A stretch of DNA of 6,312 nucleotides, taken from positions 1-6,312 of the forward strand of contig JBLHKE010000471.1 of the NCBI GenBank assembly GCA_047619485.1. The letters are read 5' to 3'. Origin of the DNA: JBLHKE01 sp047619485 (GTDB lineage Bacteria; Verrucomicrobiota; Verrucomicrobiia; Verrucomicrobiales; DEV007). A program made the translations under genes and the position numbers. Below, in pieces: positions 1 through 6,312 of the stretch. The notes under the pieces are model-generated. The model did no database searches, had not been told where the DNA came from, and saw only the letters and a program-made list of their open reading frames with translations. The stretch's first letter is position 1, and each line of letters begins with the position of its first letter.

Positions 1-1350
1 GGGGAGTCGCTCCTGATGGAAGGCGATGAAGTACGTAGGGGGCACCTCTATGGCTACTCGGATCCCGGCTTCCCATTGACTCGCGATTTCAATCCGGATC
101 TGGCTTCCATCAAGGTCGGCCCGCTCTACTTGGATCTGATCAGCATTTCGGGAACTGTCCTTTATTCGGACTATAGTGGCACCGGCGGTGGGGCGGACAC
201 AGATGATGGCTGGCTCAGCAGCGTCAACCTCCAGTTCCGTGGCGTCGCTCAAATCACCGATAACCTTTATTTGACCGCGTCGGGTGAGGTCTACTACCTC
301 CCTGGGGATAATGAATTCGGATTCTACTTGGGCAATGGGAAACCGACCAACCTGCGCATCGCCTATGAGAATTCTTTCGCCGACGGCAGATGGGATTACA
401 TCCTCTACAATGATTTCTCGGCTCGTCACCGCCTCTCGGATATTTTCGACGAAGTCGAACATGACGAGATCGAGCGCTCAGGTCGCTATCGCTTCGGCCG
501 CGCCGAAAACAACCGCAGCACAGATTGGTTCGACGATGAATCGATCTTCTTTGTCAATCACGCTGGCGCAGGGATCACTGGTCAGCTCACGGACATCATC
601 ACTGCCTCTGGTAGCTTCGAGCACATCAACCAGTGGAAGACACTGGACTTCGATCACACCCGCAGTTGGGATCGACTTACCGCCCGACTCGACTTCAACG
701 GCGAAGACTGGCGTTTCCTCCCTTTCGTGGAGTATCGCCTCGGAGCATTTGAAGACTGGAGCAAGCTCACTCACAATCTATCGGCAGGTGTCCGGGCTCG
801 GATCAGTGAGAACCTGCGTGGAGAGGCCAGAGCCGGCTACTTTACCACCACCGGCTATGGAAACGATTCACATCGTCCGACTTATGAGGCTGGCCTAGTC
901 CACGAACTCGGTTCGAACACGACCCACTCGCTCTACGCGGGCGCTCGTCATTCGATCGCGGAAGACACCGACAACCTATTCGCCACCTACACCCGCTACT
1001 CGATCGCCCACCGACTAGGCTCCCGCCTCAGGGGCAACGCATTCGTCCAATACGCGCACATCGATAACCTTGACCGAGTTGCAGCCGACCGCGAGGGTTG
1101 GTCTACTGGCGCCACACTCACAGGTGACATCTCCGACTACACCAAGGGTCAGGTCGGGGCACACCTCGATGACTGGGATTACGCAGGCTCTGGACCGGAT
1201 CACACCCGCTGGGTTTACCGAGCATCGATTCGCCAGAGAATTCTCCCTTACGTCTACGCGAGACTTCTCTACCAGTATGAAGATTACAGCTCAACTGGTG
1301 CCAACTTCGACGAGAGCCTCTACATGCTGACTGTCACGCATCTATTCTAA
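1..1350 (+). CDS. Outer-membrane beta-barrel protein, probable polysaccharide-export porin (5' end outside window)
   Basis: The frame is open from the first base to the TAA at 1348-1350. The first ATG is at 16 and would give 444 residues. From that ATG the protein has no signal peptide, which an outer-membrane protein needs, so I treat the gene as 5'-truncated. GGGGAG at 1-6 could act as a ribosome binding site for the ATG at 16, but this is probably chance. The sequence is dominated by short amphipathic strands with alternating aromatic/aliphatic and polar residues, separated by Asp/Gly/Asn-rich turns. By eye there are about 18-20 strands. It contains no cysteine and ends in YMLTVTHLF, the terminal-Phe signature recognised by the Bam machinery. 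There is no plug or TonB box in the visible part. Position upstream of an OPX lipoprotein and a Wzc homologue suggests a role as the outer-membrane pore for the polysaccharide (inference). It could instead be an unrelated porin. Barrel fold: confident. Function: tentative. Confidence 0.8.
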   Translation, partial: GESLLMEGDEVRRGHLYGYSDPGFPLTRDFNPDLASIKVGPLYLDLISISGTVLYSDYSGTGGGADTDDGWLSSVNLQFRGVAQITDNLYLTASGEVYYLPGDNEFGFYLGNGKPTNLRIAYENSFADGRWDYILYNDFSARHRLSDIFDEVEHDEIERSGRYRFGRAENNRSTDWFDDESIFFVNHAGAGITGQLTDIITASGSFEHINQWKTLDFDHTRSWDRLTARLDFNGEDWRFLPFVEYRLGAFEDWSKLTHNLSAGVRARISENLRGEARAGYFTTTGYGNDSHRPTYEAGLVHELGSNTTHSLYAGARHSIAEDTDNLFATYTRYSIAHRLGSRLRGNAFVQYAHIDNLDRVAADREGWSTGATLTGDISDYTKGQVGAHLDDWDYAGSGPDHTRWVYRASIRQRILPYVYARLLYQYEDYSSTGANFDESLYMLTVTHLF

Positions 1351-1379
1351 GCTATTTCCGACCAGGCAAATCGAACATT

Positions 1380-1399
1380 TCAACATCTCAACATCTCAA
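1380..1399 (+). repeat. Short tandem repeat, 8-base unit TCAACATC, in the leader of the next gene
   Basis: Two perfect copies of TCAACATC (1380-1387 and 1388-1395) are followed by a partial third copy, TCAA. The array ends four bases before the ATG at 1404 and occupies the place where a Shine-Dalgarno sequence would be expected. It is A/C/T-rich, lacks G, and would favour an unstructured leader. No function can be assigned from sequence alone, and two copies may be chance. Confidence 0.5.
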
Positions 1400-1403
1400 A
1401 TCA

Positions 1404-2288
1404 ATGAAAACAAGAGCAACATCAAGAAGGTCTATCGTCCTCGCCCTAGCTGCGCTACTTCCCTTGACAGCCGCCAGCTCGATGGCTGGCCCAGACACCG
1501 TTCAGCAGGATCGCAACCGGGGTTACGAGACTGACCGGGACATCCCCGGTGATTCCACCAAATACTACGGGCAGCGCCGCAACCAGTTCAAAGATGTGGG
1601 TCGCCGCTTGGCGAAAATCGATTTGGATGCGGATCTGAACTACGACGGGGTCATCGATAACAACGATCCGGCCGACAACGGAGCCTTCCAGCAGACGCCT
1701 CCCGGACTTGTCGTCGGAGTTGGTGAACTCACACAGCTTGTCGTTCGCTTGCGCCCCTACCACCTCGATTTCAAAGGACGGGCAGTCGTCAGCCTGCAGG
1801 TTGATGGTATCAACCGTGGTGATAAATCTGGCAAATTCGAATCTGAGGAGGATGAGAATTCCAGTGTGGGACATGTCCGAGTCTGGAGAGATTCGACCCG
1901 CAAAGAACTGATTCTCGATTCCCGTGACTCAAACCGCAAGGTTTTCGAGTGGTCGATCGATGACTCGAAATACCCCGCCAACGTCCCTGGGATCGTCCCG
2001 CGTACCCTCTACCTCGAAGGTGTTGGGGAAAGCGGCGAATACAGTGGAGACGTGCGACTACTCCTCAAGGTTCAGCACAGAAAATCTGGAGCAATGCAAC
2101 CTGTCACCGAAGGATCTAAGAGCGGTAAAGGTATCATCGCTGCCGATCGTGAAGAGACTGGTTCCAAGACCGTGAAATTCAAGAGGTTTGCGACTGCCTA
2201 CGATCACATTCTGGTGACCGTTCAAAGCGCTCCTCGATCCAAAGAATTCGTCAACGGCAACACTGCTGGCGTTTGGAAAAAGCGTTAA
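1404..2288 (+). CDS. Secreted protein of unknown function with an EF-hand/dockerin-like calcium loop
   Basis: A 294-residue protein I do not recognise as a named family. Residues 1-28 form a classic Sec signal peptide: basic start (KTRATSRR), hydrophobic core IVLALAALLPLTA, and likely signal peptidase I cleavage after A28 (S26-M27-A28). There is no lipobox, so it should be periplasmic or exported. Residues 77-88 (DLNYDGVIDNND) match a calcium loop with D77, N79, D81, G82, I84, D85 and D88 in place. Only one loop is present, whereas a full dockerin has two. From about residue 104 to 225 the protein is rich in alternating beta strands (for example TQLVVRLRPY, AVVSLQV, HVRVWRD, DVRLLLKVQH), suggesting a beta-sandwich. 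The C-terminus is basic (WKKR) with no PEP-CTERM or other sorting tail. The gene lies 53 bases after the barrel gene and about 52 before the OPX gene, so an accessory role in polymer export or matrix binding is plausible but inferred. The ATG start is supported by the signal peptide directly after it. Confidence 0.85.
   Translation: MKTRATSRRSIVLALAALLPLTAASSMAGPDTVQQDRNRGYETDRDIPGDSTKYYGQRRNQFKDVGRRLAKIDLDADLNYDGVIDNNDPADNGAFQQTPPGLVVGVGELTQLVVRLRPYHLDFKGRAVVSLQVDGINRGDKSGKFESEEDENSSVGHVRVWRDSTRKELILDSRDSNRKVFEWSIDDSKYPANVPGIVPRTLYLEGVGESGEYSGDVRLLLKVQHRKSGAMQPVTEGSKSGKGIIAADREETGSKTVKFKRFATAYDHILVTVQSAPRSKEFVNGNTAGVWKKR
1632..1667 (+). other. Single EF-hand/dockerin-type calcium-binding loop (coding motif)
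   Basis: These twelve codons encode residues 77-88 of the secreted protein. Loop positions 1, 3, 5, 9 and 12 are D, N, D, D and D, with Gly at position 6 and Ile at position 8, as in canonical EF-hand/dockerin loops. Position 12 is Asp, as in dockerins, rather than the Glu usual in calmodulin-type loops. Further acidic residues flank it (D73, D75 before; D91 after). Calcium binding is inferred from ligand spacing. Confidence 0.7.
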
Positions 2289-2340
2289 TCTCGCCTGGAT
2301 CCCTCGCCACCACCAAATTTCCGCTTCTCCCTCAAGCGTG

Positions 2341-3060
2341 ATGCCCACGAATAAATTTCGTCGAAGTTCCGTAGCCAGCGTCGGTCAGTCGGTCTGCGCG
2401 CTCTCCGGATTGCTTATGCTCAGCTTTCTACTAGTTAGCTGTGGCGACAAGCAGAAGGAACTTCCTGCGATTGTTGAACCCGCTCGTGTTGGCGACCAGC
2501 CAACGAAGCCGACGCCCGGAAGCATCTTGCCTGGAGAGCAGCTAGACGTGTTCGTCATGGAAGACGATAGCTTCAGCGGTCGCTTCCAGGTTCGATCCTC
2601 GGGACACATCATCGTTCCCAAACTCGGCCGAGTGAAAGTCGGCGGCCTGTCAATCGCCTCCGCTGAGTCTTCTCTCAAGCGGGCACTTGAAGAATCCCAG
2701 TTGAAAGAAGCCACCGTGATCCTAGATCGGGCGGCGGTTCCTGGTGCGGAAAACGACCTCGGAGACGGATCAGGCGTAGAAATTTTACTTTCGGGAAAGG
2801 TCGCGCATCCGGGTCGTTACACGGTTTCGGGGATTGGCGATCAACCGGCCACTATCCTGCGAGCCATTATTCAGGCAGGTGGTTGCAGCCGTTTCGCCTA
2901 CAAGAAAAAAGTACACATCCTTCGTCGGTCAGATGACGGTCGCCTCGTGCGCATCGATGCAGACCTGCTCGCCATCGAAACCGGACAGGCTAGAGATATT
3001 ACTCTCGCCCCAGGTGACATCATCGTCATCCCAGAAAAGAAAGTCGATTTCGGGATCTAA
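2341..3060 (+). CDS. Short OPX-family polysaccharide export lipoprotein (Wza/KpsD-type, single SLBB domain)
   Basis: Outer polysaccharide export proteins form the periplasm-spanning channel between the inner-membrane polymerisation machinery and the outer membrane. The 239-residue protein has a lipoprotein signal peptide with lipobox LVSC and lipidated Cys at residue 34, followed by Gly-Asp. Asp here is at +3 rather than +2, which is compatible with outer-membrane sorting. Residues ~61-129 are a Poly_export domain (ILPGEQLDVFVMED, then SGHIIVPKLGRVKVGGLS). Residues ~148-232 are an SLBB domain (LLSGKVAHPGRYTVSG, ILRAIIQAGG, LAPGDIIVIPEKK). The chain ends eight residues later. E. coli Wza is about 380 residues, with further SLBB repeat and a C-terminal amphipathic helix forming the outer-membrane pore; both are missing here with no sign of frameshift. 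A GTG at 2338 directly precedes the ATG at 2341 and would add one residue. No ribosome binding site is visible upstream. The next gene begins five bases after the stop. Confidence 0.93.
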   Translation: MPTNKFRRSSVASVGQSVCALSGLLMLSFLLVSCGDKQKELPAIVEPARVGDQPTKPTPGSILPGEQLDVFVMEDDSFSGRFQVRSSGHIIVPKLGRVKVGGLSIASAESSLKRALEESQLKEATVILDRAAVPGAENDLGDGSGVEILLSGKVAHPGRYTVSGIGDQPATILRAIIQAGGCSRFAYKKKVHILRRSDDGRLVRIDADLLAIETGQARDITLAPGDIIVIPEKKVDFGI

Positions 3061-3065
3061 ACCTA

Positions 3066-5378
3066 ATGGGAGCAAATTCAAGATCAAGCCACTCCGGCGA
3101 CCTCGCAGGCAAGGCCATCAGCAATGGCATACTATTGCTCAAGCACACCCGGTTGGGTGTGATCCTGATGGTATTCGCTCTAACGGCGGGGCTCACGCTC
3201 TACGTTTATACGAAGCCGGTCTTCTACGCAAAAGCGCTGATCAAATTCAACATTCTTAACCTCCCGGTTCACGCCGACAGCGCAGGTGCCAACACCCCCT
3301 ACTTCCGATTGGAGCGCTCTCTCATCAGAGATTTACAATCACGCCACCTGATCGAACGCACAGCAAAACGGCTCGGGCTCGTAGAAACAACGGGAACCTT
3401 CTCCACCATCAGCGAACAGTTTGTAAAGGCCGTCACTGTCGAACGACTAGACTCCTACAAACTGAAGATCACCGTCCAGCCCTACAGCGCAGAGCTCGCG
3501 GAAGTTTTTGCAGAGGCGATGGTGCATGAATACGAAGACTACCAACTTCAACTACGCCTCGAATACGGCGAGCAGGCAGTCGCAACTTACACCCGGGAAC
3601 TCGACGAATTACGAACCAAACTTCGCGAGAGCCTAGAGGAGAGACTGAAATTCGAGTCGGACACCGATTTTGCCACCAAGTCCCTCGAGGCAGCCGAATA
3701 CCATCAGGTTCTTACCGACCTCTATGTGATCCGCCAACAACTCCGGTCCGGCGAACGTGCGGAAAGAGCACTTTCCGGATCGACGCTTTCCCCGCTTGAA
3801 AAAATCGCCCGTTTAGCGCTCTTCAATTCGGAGATCAATTCGAACGTTGATCCCGTCATTACAGCTAGAGACCGGAACAAGGGGCCGATCCGCGTAACCC
3901 CGACCAAGAGCGATACCATCTTGCTAGAGACGGGTGCCGCAACGGCAGCACAGTGGCAGGCCTTGCAATCGAAGAAAGACGAGTACGAGGCAGCGCAAGA
4001 AGAACTCGCAAAGACCTTCCTAAAGGATCACGCCGAGATGAAGACGATCGAGCAGAAAATCTCGCTTCACGCCAAGAGGATCGACGCCGAAGCGCAGGCT
4101 GCAGAGAGCAACTTCCGCAGCCAGTATTCTCAGATGAAATTAACCGAACGGAGCTTGGAGGGTAAACGCGAAGCGGGTGAGGACGCTGTGGGCCAACTCT
4201 CAAAAGACCAACTCGAGATCCAGTTAATCGAAGGCAAGCTCCCATGGGAGAAAGCCTACGAGGAAGTTCAAGCCAGACTCGAATCCCTCGATTTCGGTGC
4301 TGGCAAAGAACGCATCATTCTTGCCTACGAACGACTAGAAAAGGTGCGCCGGACTCCGACATCTCCCAACAAGTTGAAACTCTTCTACGCGGCAATCGCT
4401 CTCGGACTCGCCCTCGCGTTCGGCGTCCCGATCGGGCTCGAACACATCAATGACACCGCGTCCAAAATCGATGTCCTCGAGCGGGAGCTGAACCTCAAAG
4501 GGCTCGGGATCGTCCCCGTCACCAACAAAGGTGATCTGGAGGACATCGTCCGATCGCCTGAGGTTGATTCGAGAATCCCCAATAGTCTGCTTGAGAATTT
4601 CCGTATCATCAGGAGCGGTATCGCCCTGAACTCCGACAACGAGCAGGGATCGCAGGTCATCATGGTGACCAGCGCGCGCCCGTCCGAAGGAAAAACGGTG
4701 AACTCTTGTAACCTCGGCTGGGCATTTGCATCGATCAATGAACCGACACTCCTGATCGATAGCGACCTCCGCCGTGGACGTGTCCACAAAGTCCTCGACG
4801 TGCCCAACAAGGTAGGGCTAAGCAGCGTCCTGATGAAGGGGATCCCCGTCGAGGAGGCAATCCAACCAACCAAGGTGCCAAACCTCTGGGTGCTCACGCG
4901 CGGCCCGATCATTGCCGGCTCTACCGAACGTCTCTGCATCCCCGAGCACGAGATTAGGATGCAAAGTCTACGCACCCGCTTCGCTAGGATTATCATGGAC
5001 ACACCTCCTGTGCTCGGCCTCTCGGAAACCAGTTCCCTGATGCGCTTGGTCGATGGCGTCGTGATGATCATCCGCGCAGAGCGAACGACCCGGCGTGACG
5101 TGAACGCAGCGGCGACCACCCTGCGCAAAGCCGGGGCGAAATTCTTCGGATTTGTCCTCAATCGCCTAGATCTCAGCCAACTTTCGAACTACTACAACTA
5201 CTACTACTACGCCTCCTACTACTACGACAACCTGATCGACGATGATCCAGAACTTGAGGAGCAAGCACAAGGGCTAAGTGAACTCAGAAAACGCGCACCC
5301 GAGAAACGACGTCAAAAGCAATCGCCCAACCGTCCGCGCCCGATGGAGGCTGAACATAAGAGTCAGCACTTCGACTGA
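3066..5378 (+). CDS. Wzc-type polysaccharide co-polymerase with C-terminal bacterial tyrosine kinase (BY-kinase)
   Basis: An inner-membrane protein of 770 residues that should control chain length and couple polymerisation to export through cycles of tyrosine autophosphorylation. Order: short cytoplasmic N-terminus; TM1 ~28-48; Wzz-like periplasmic domain with long alpha-helical coiled coils (~160-235 and ~295-430); Pro-containing segment RRTPTSPNK (429-437); TM2 ~438-458. The cytoplasmic kinase follows: EX2RX2R oligomerisation motif E510/R513/R516, Walker A SARPSEGKT (536-544), Walker A' LLIDSDLRRG (562-571, D565 and D567), and Walker B IIMDTPPVLG (642-651, D645). All catalytic motifs are intact. 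The tyrosine cluster at 709-720 has nine Tyr. Two oddities: a charged, mostly basic tail of 50 residues follows the cluster, which normally ends such proteins, and the usual PNPSELL-like stretch before Walker B is divergent (GPIIAGSTERL, 613-623). Length is close to E. coli Wzc (~720) plus the tail. No Wzb-type phosphatase is seen in the window. The start five bases after the OPX stop has only a weak GGGA about ten bases upstream. Confidence 0.95.
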   Translation: MGANSRSSHSGDLAGKAISNGILLLKHTRLGVILMVFALTAGLTLYVYTKPVFYAKALIKFNILNLPVHADSAGANTPYFRLERSLIRDLQSRHLIERTAKRLGLVETTGTFSTISEQFVKAVTVERLDSYKLKITVQPYSAELAEVFAEAMVHEYEDYQLQLRLEYGEQAVATYTRELDELRTKLRESLEERLKFESDTDFATKSLEAAEYHQVLTDLYVIRQQLRSGERAERALSGSTLSPLEKIARLALFNSEINSNVDPVITARDRNKGPIRVTPTKSDTILLETGAATAAQWQALQSKKDEYEAAQEELAKTFLKDHAEMKTIEQKISLHAKRIDAEAQAAESNFRSQYSQMKLTERSLEGKREAGEDAVGQLSKDQLEIQLIEGKLPWEKAYEEVQARLESLDFGAGKERIILAYERLEKVRRTPTSPNKLKLFYAAIALGLALAFGVPIGLEHINDTASKIDVLERELNLKGLGIVPVTNKGDLEDIVRSPEVDSRIPNSLLENFRIIRSGIALNSDNEQGSQVIMVTSARPSEGKTVNSCNLGWAFASINEPTLLIDSDLRRGRVHKVLDVPNKVGLSSVLMKGIPVEEAIQPTKVPNLWVLTRGPIIAGSTERLCIPEHEIRMQSLRTRFARIIMDTPPVLGLSETSSLMRLVDGVVMIIRAERTTRRDVNAAATTLRKAGAKFFGFVLNRLDLSQLSNYYNYYYYASYYYDNLIDDDPELEEQAQGLSELRKRAPEKRRQKQSPNRPRPMEAEHKSQHFD
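5190..5225 (+). repeat. TAC-trinucleotide tract encoding the BY-kinase tyrosine cluster
   Basis: The tract reads (TAC)2-AAC-(TAC)4-GCC-TCC-(TAC)3 and encodes YYNYYYYASYYY, residues 709-720 of the kinase. These are the expected autophosphorylation sites, phosphorylated in trans between neighbouring subunits in this family. All nine tyrosines use TAC, never TAT, which makes the stretch a near-perfect trinucleotide repeat. Slippage by whole units would change the number of tyrosines while keeping the frame; that consequence is inferred. Confidence 0.85.
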
Positions 5379-5380
5379 TG
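5376..5380 (+). promoter_or_regulatory. Stop-start overlap TGATG coupling kinase and glycosyltransferase translation
   Basis: The TGA stop of the kinase gene (5376-5378) shares its last A with the ATG of the glycosyltransferase (5378-5380). No good Shine-Dalgarno sequence precedes it; the nearest purine stretch, AAGAG around 5357-5361, is too far upstream to be ideal. Such overlaps usually mean reinitiation by the terminating ribosome, so the two products are probably made in linked amounts. Confidence 0.7.
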
Positions 5381-6312
5381 GCTCGTCCTCTTAGGATTCT
5401 CCACGTTCAACACAGCCTCGAACCGGGCGGAATGGAAAACGGTGTCGTCAACATCGCCAACGCCCTCCAGCCGCGGGGCTTCGAGTTTCATGTTGCCTGT
5501 CTTTCAAAAACTGGTGAATTCGCGGCCCGCCTGCCGGATCCGAATCTCGTCAATGTCCTCTCGAAACCGAACGGTTTCTCGCTACGCATCGTTTTTAAAC
5601 TGCGTCGCCTGATCCGCCAAGTCCGCCCGGACGTCGTCCACTCCCACAACCTCGGCGCACTCATCTACGCAGCCTGTGCCACCCTTTTCGGACGCACCCA
5701 CTTGATCCTCCATGGCGAGCACGGCCAACCAGACGACGGTCCTGACGCGGAGAGACGCCAGCACCAACGGCGGCGATTCTACAAAGCCGCAAGTCGCGTC
5801 CACACAGTCTCCCAAGCCCTGCTCGATCATTTTCTCGCGACAGGCCTCCCACCCGAAAAATTAGTCGCTCTCGTCAACGGGGTCGATTCCAAGCGATTCT
5901 CACCCGCGGATCGTGAGCAGACGCGGCGCGAACTATCGATCCCAACGTCGACCAAGGTCTTAGTCATCGTCGGCCGCCTGATCGAATCCAAAAAACACCG
6001 GCTCCTCTTCGACGCCCTCGAGGAAGTGATCGCCAAGTATCCTGACACACTCCTGCTAGTGGTCGGCGGGGGCGGCAAAGAAGAAGCGAGTATCTGCGCG
6101 GCGGCAGCTTCAAGTAAAGTTGCTGAAAACATCCGCATGGAGGGGTTTCAGAGCGACCCACGCCCCTACTATCATGCGGCCGACCTCCTAGTCGCTCCCT
6201 CCCAGATCGAAGGGCTCTCGAATGTCGTCTTGGAGGCGATGGCCTGCGGACTGCCTCCCCTCCTCCACGACGCCTGTGGCAGCGACGAGGTGATCGACGA
6301 TGGGGCGGACGG
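5378..6312 (+). CDS. Family 4 glycosyltransferase, GT-B fold (3' end outside window)
   Basis: The frame is open from the ATG at 5378 to the right edge, giving 311 complete codons; GT4 enzymes are usually ~360-400 residues, so perhaps 60-90 are missing. These enzymes transfer a sugar from a nucleotide-sugar donor to a growing lipid-linked glycan at the cytoplasmic face. The N-terminal acceptor domain starts with RILHVQHSLEPGGMENGVVN (6-25), containing the Gly-Gly loop typical of the fold. VRPDVVHSHN (~82-91) is the usual PDVVHxH strand. NGVDSKRF (167-174) marks the linker into the donor domain. GRLIESKKH (199-207) supplies the Arg/Lys pair (R200, K205) that contacts donor phosphates. EGLSNVVLEAMACGLP (278-293) is the diagnostic EX7E motif (E278 and E286). 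The N-terminal pattern with GGxEN resembles the sugar transferases found beside exosortase/PEP-CTERM exopolysaccharide loci (Stp2 type), but this is by memory only. The specific sugar and linkage cannot be predicted. Confidence 0.93.
   Translation, partial: MARPLRILHVQHSLEPGGMENGVVNIANALQPRGFEFHVACLSKTGEFAARLPDPNLVNVLSKPNGFSLRIVFKLRRLIRQVRPDVVHSHNLGALIYAACATLFGRTHLILHGEHGQPDDGPDAERRQHQRRRFYKAASRVHTVSQALLDHFLATGLPPEKLVALVNGVDSKRFSPADREQTRRELSIPTSTKVLVIVGRLIESKKHRLLFDALEEVIAKYPDTLLLVVGGGGKEEASICAAAASSKVAENIRMEGFQSDPRPYYHAADLLVAPSQIEGLSNVVLEAMACGLPPLLHDACGSDEVIDDGAD

Noticed and set aside
284..898. Second + strand frame of 204 codons inside the barrel gene
   Set aside because: Ser/Thr-rich translation without domain features, overlapping a frame with clear beta-barrel pattern and a proper C-terminal signature.
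1351..1403. Possible promoter or terminator between the barrel gene and the EF-hand gene
   Set aside because: I found no -35/-10 pair and no GC-rich hairpin with a T-run in these 53 bases; only the short TCAACATC repeat.
2289..2340. Possible terminator or internal promoter before the OPX gene
   Set aside because: The stretch is pyrimidine-rich with no stable inverted repeat, T-run or recognisable promoter elements.
2341..3060. OPX gene as a frameshifted remnant of a full-length Wza
   Set aside because: Both domains are complete, the frame is clean, and the next gene starts five bases after the stop, leaving no room for a lost C-terminal part. It reads as a naturally short protein.
3865..4245. 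Antisense open frame opposite the coiled-coil part of the Wzc homologue
   Set aside because: Low-complexity Arg/Ser/Leu composition, no domain and no start context; complementary to clear coding sequence.
4385..5161. Antisense open frame of 258 codons opposite the kinase domain
   Set aside because: It lies wholly inside the BY-kinase coding region, which contains all expected motifs. Its translation is Arg/Ser-rich with no recognisable domain, as expected for a shadow frame in GC-rich coding DNA.
5582..6161. Several overlapping antisense frames opposite the glycosyltransferase
   Set aside because: The + strand frame carries the GT4 motifs NGVD, GRLxxxK and EX7E; the antisense products show no family features.

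Overview
The window looks like part of an exopolysaccharide or capsule assembly and export locus from a Gram-negative bacterium. An outer-membrane beta-barrel protein, an export lipoprotein and a Wzc-type inner-membrane kinase together imply a two-membrane cell envelope. Base composition is moderately GC-rich by eye. The set (barrel, secreted EF-hand protein, short OPX lipoprotein, polysaccharide co-polymerase fused to a BY-kinase, family 4 glycosyltransferase), with hardly any Shine-Dalgarno sequences, reminds me of Verrucomicrobiota (Opitutae-like marine lineages). That assignment is an impression, not something the sequence proves.

Layout, all on the + strand and almost without gaps: (1) 1-1350, the 3' part of an outer-membrane beta-barrel gene that is open at the left edge; (2) 1404-2288, a secreted protein of unknown function with one dockerin/EF-hand-like calcium loop; (3) 2341-3060, a short OPX (Wza/KpsD-type) polysaccharide export lipoprotein; (4) 3066-5378, a 770-residue Wzz-Wzc fusion (chain-length regulator plus bacterial tyrosine kinase) with a C-terminal tyrosine cluster; (5) 5378-6312, a GT4 glycosyltransferase cut off by the right edge. 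Gaps are about 53, 52, 5 and -1 bases. I see no terminator or convincing promoter between genes, so one transcript entering from the left and leaving to the right is the simplest reading.

Working model (inference): the glycosyltransferase adds sugars to the lipid-linked repeat unit on the cytoplasmic side. The Wzc-like protein controls polymerisation and export through ATP-driven tyrosine phosphorylation cycles. The OPX lipoprotein bridges the periplasm. The beta-barrel provides the outer-membrane pore, because this OPX protein is too short to carry the C-terminal membrane helix of E. coli Wza. The EF-hand protein lies between the two presumed outer-membrane parts and may be an accessory of the translocon or of the polymer matrix. 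The most interesting points are the possible two-part outer-membrane translocon, the unrecognised calcium-loop protein, and the 50-residue charged tail beyond the kinase's tyrosine cluster. I do not see a clearly new class of system here.
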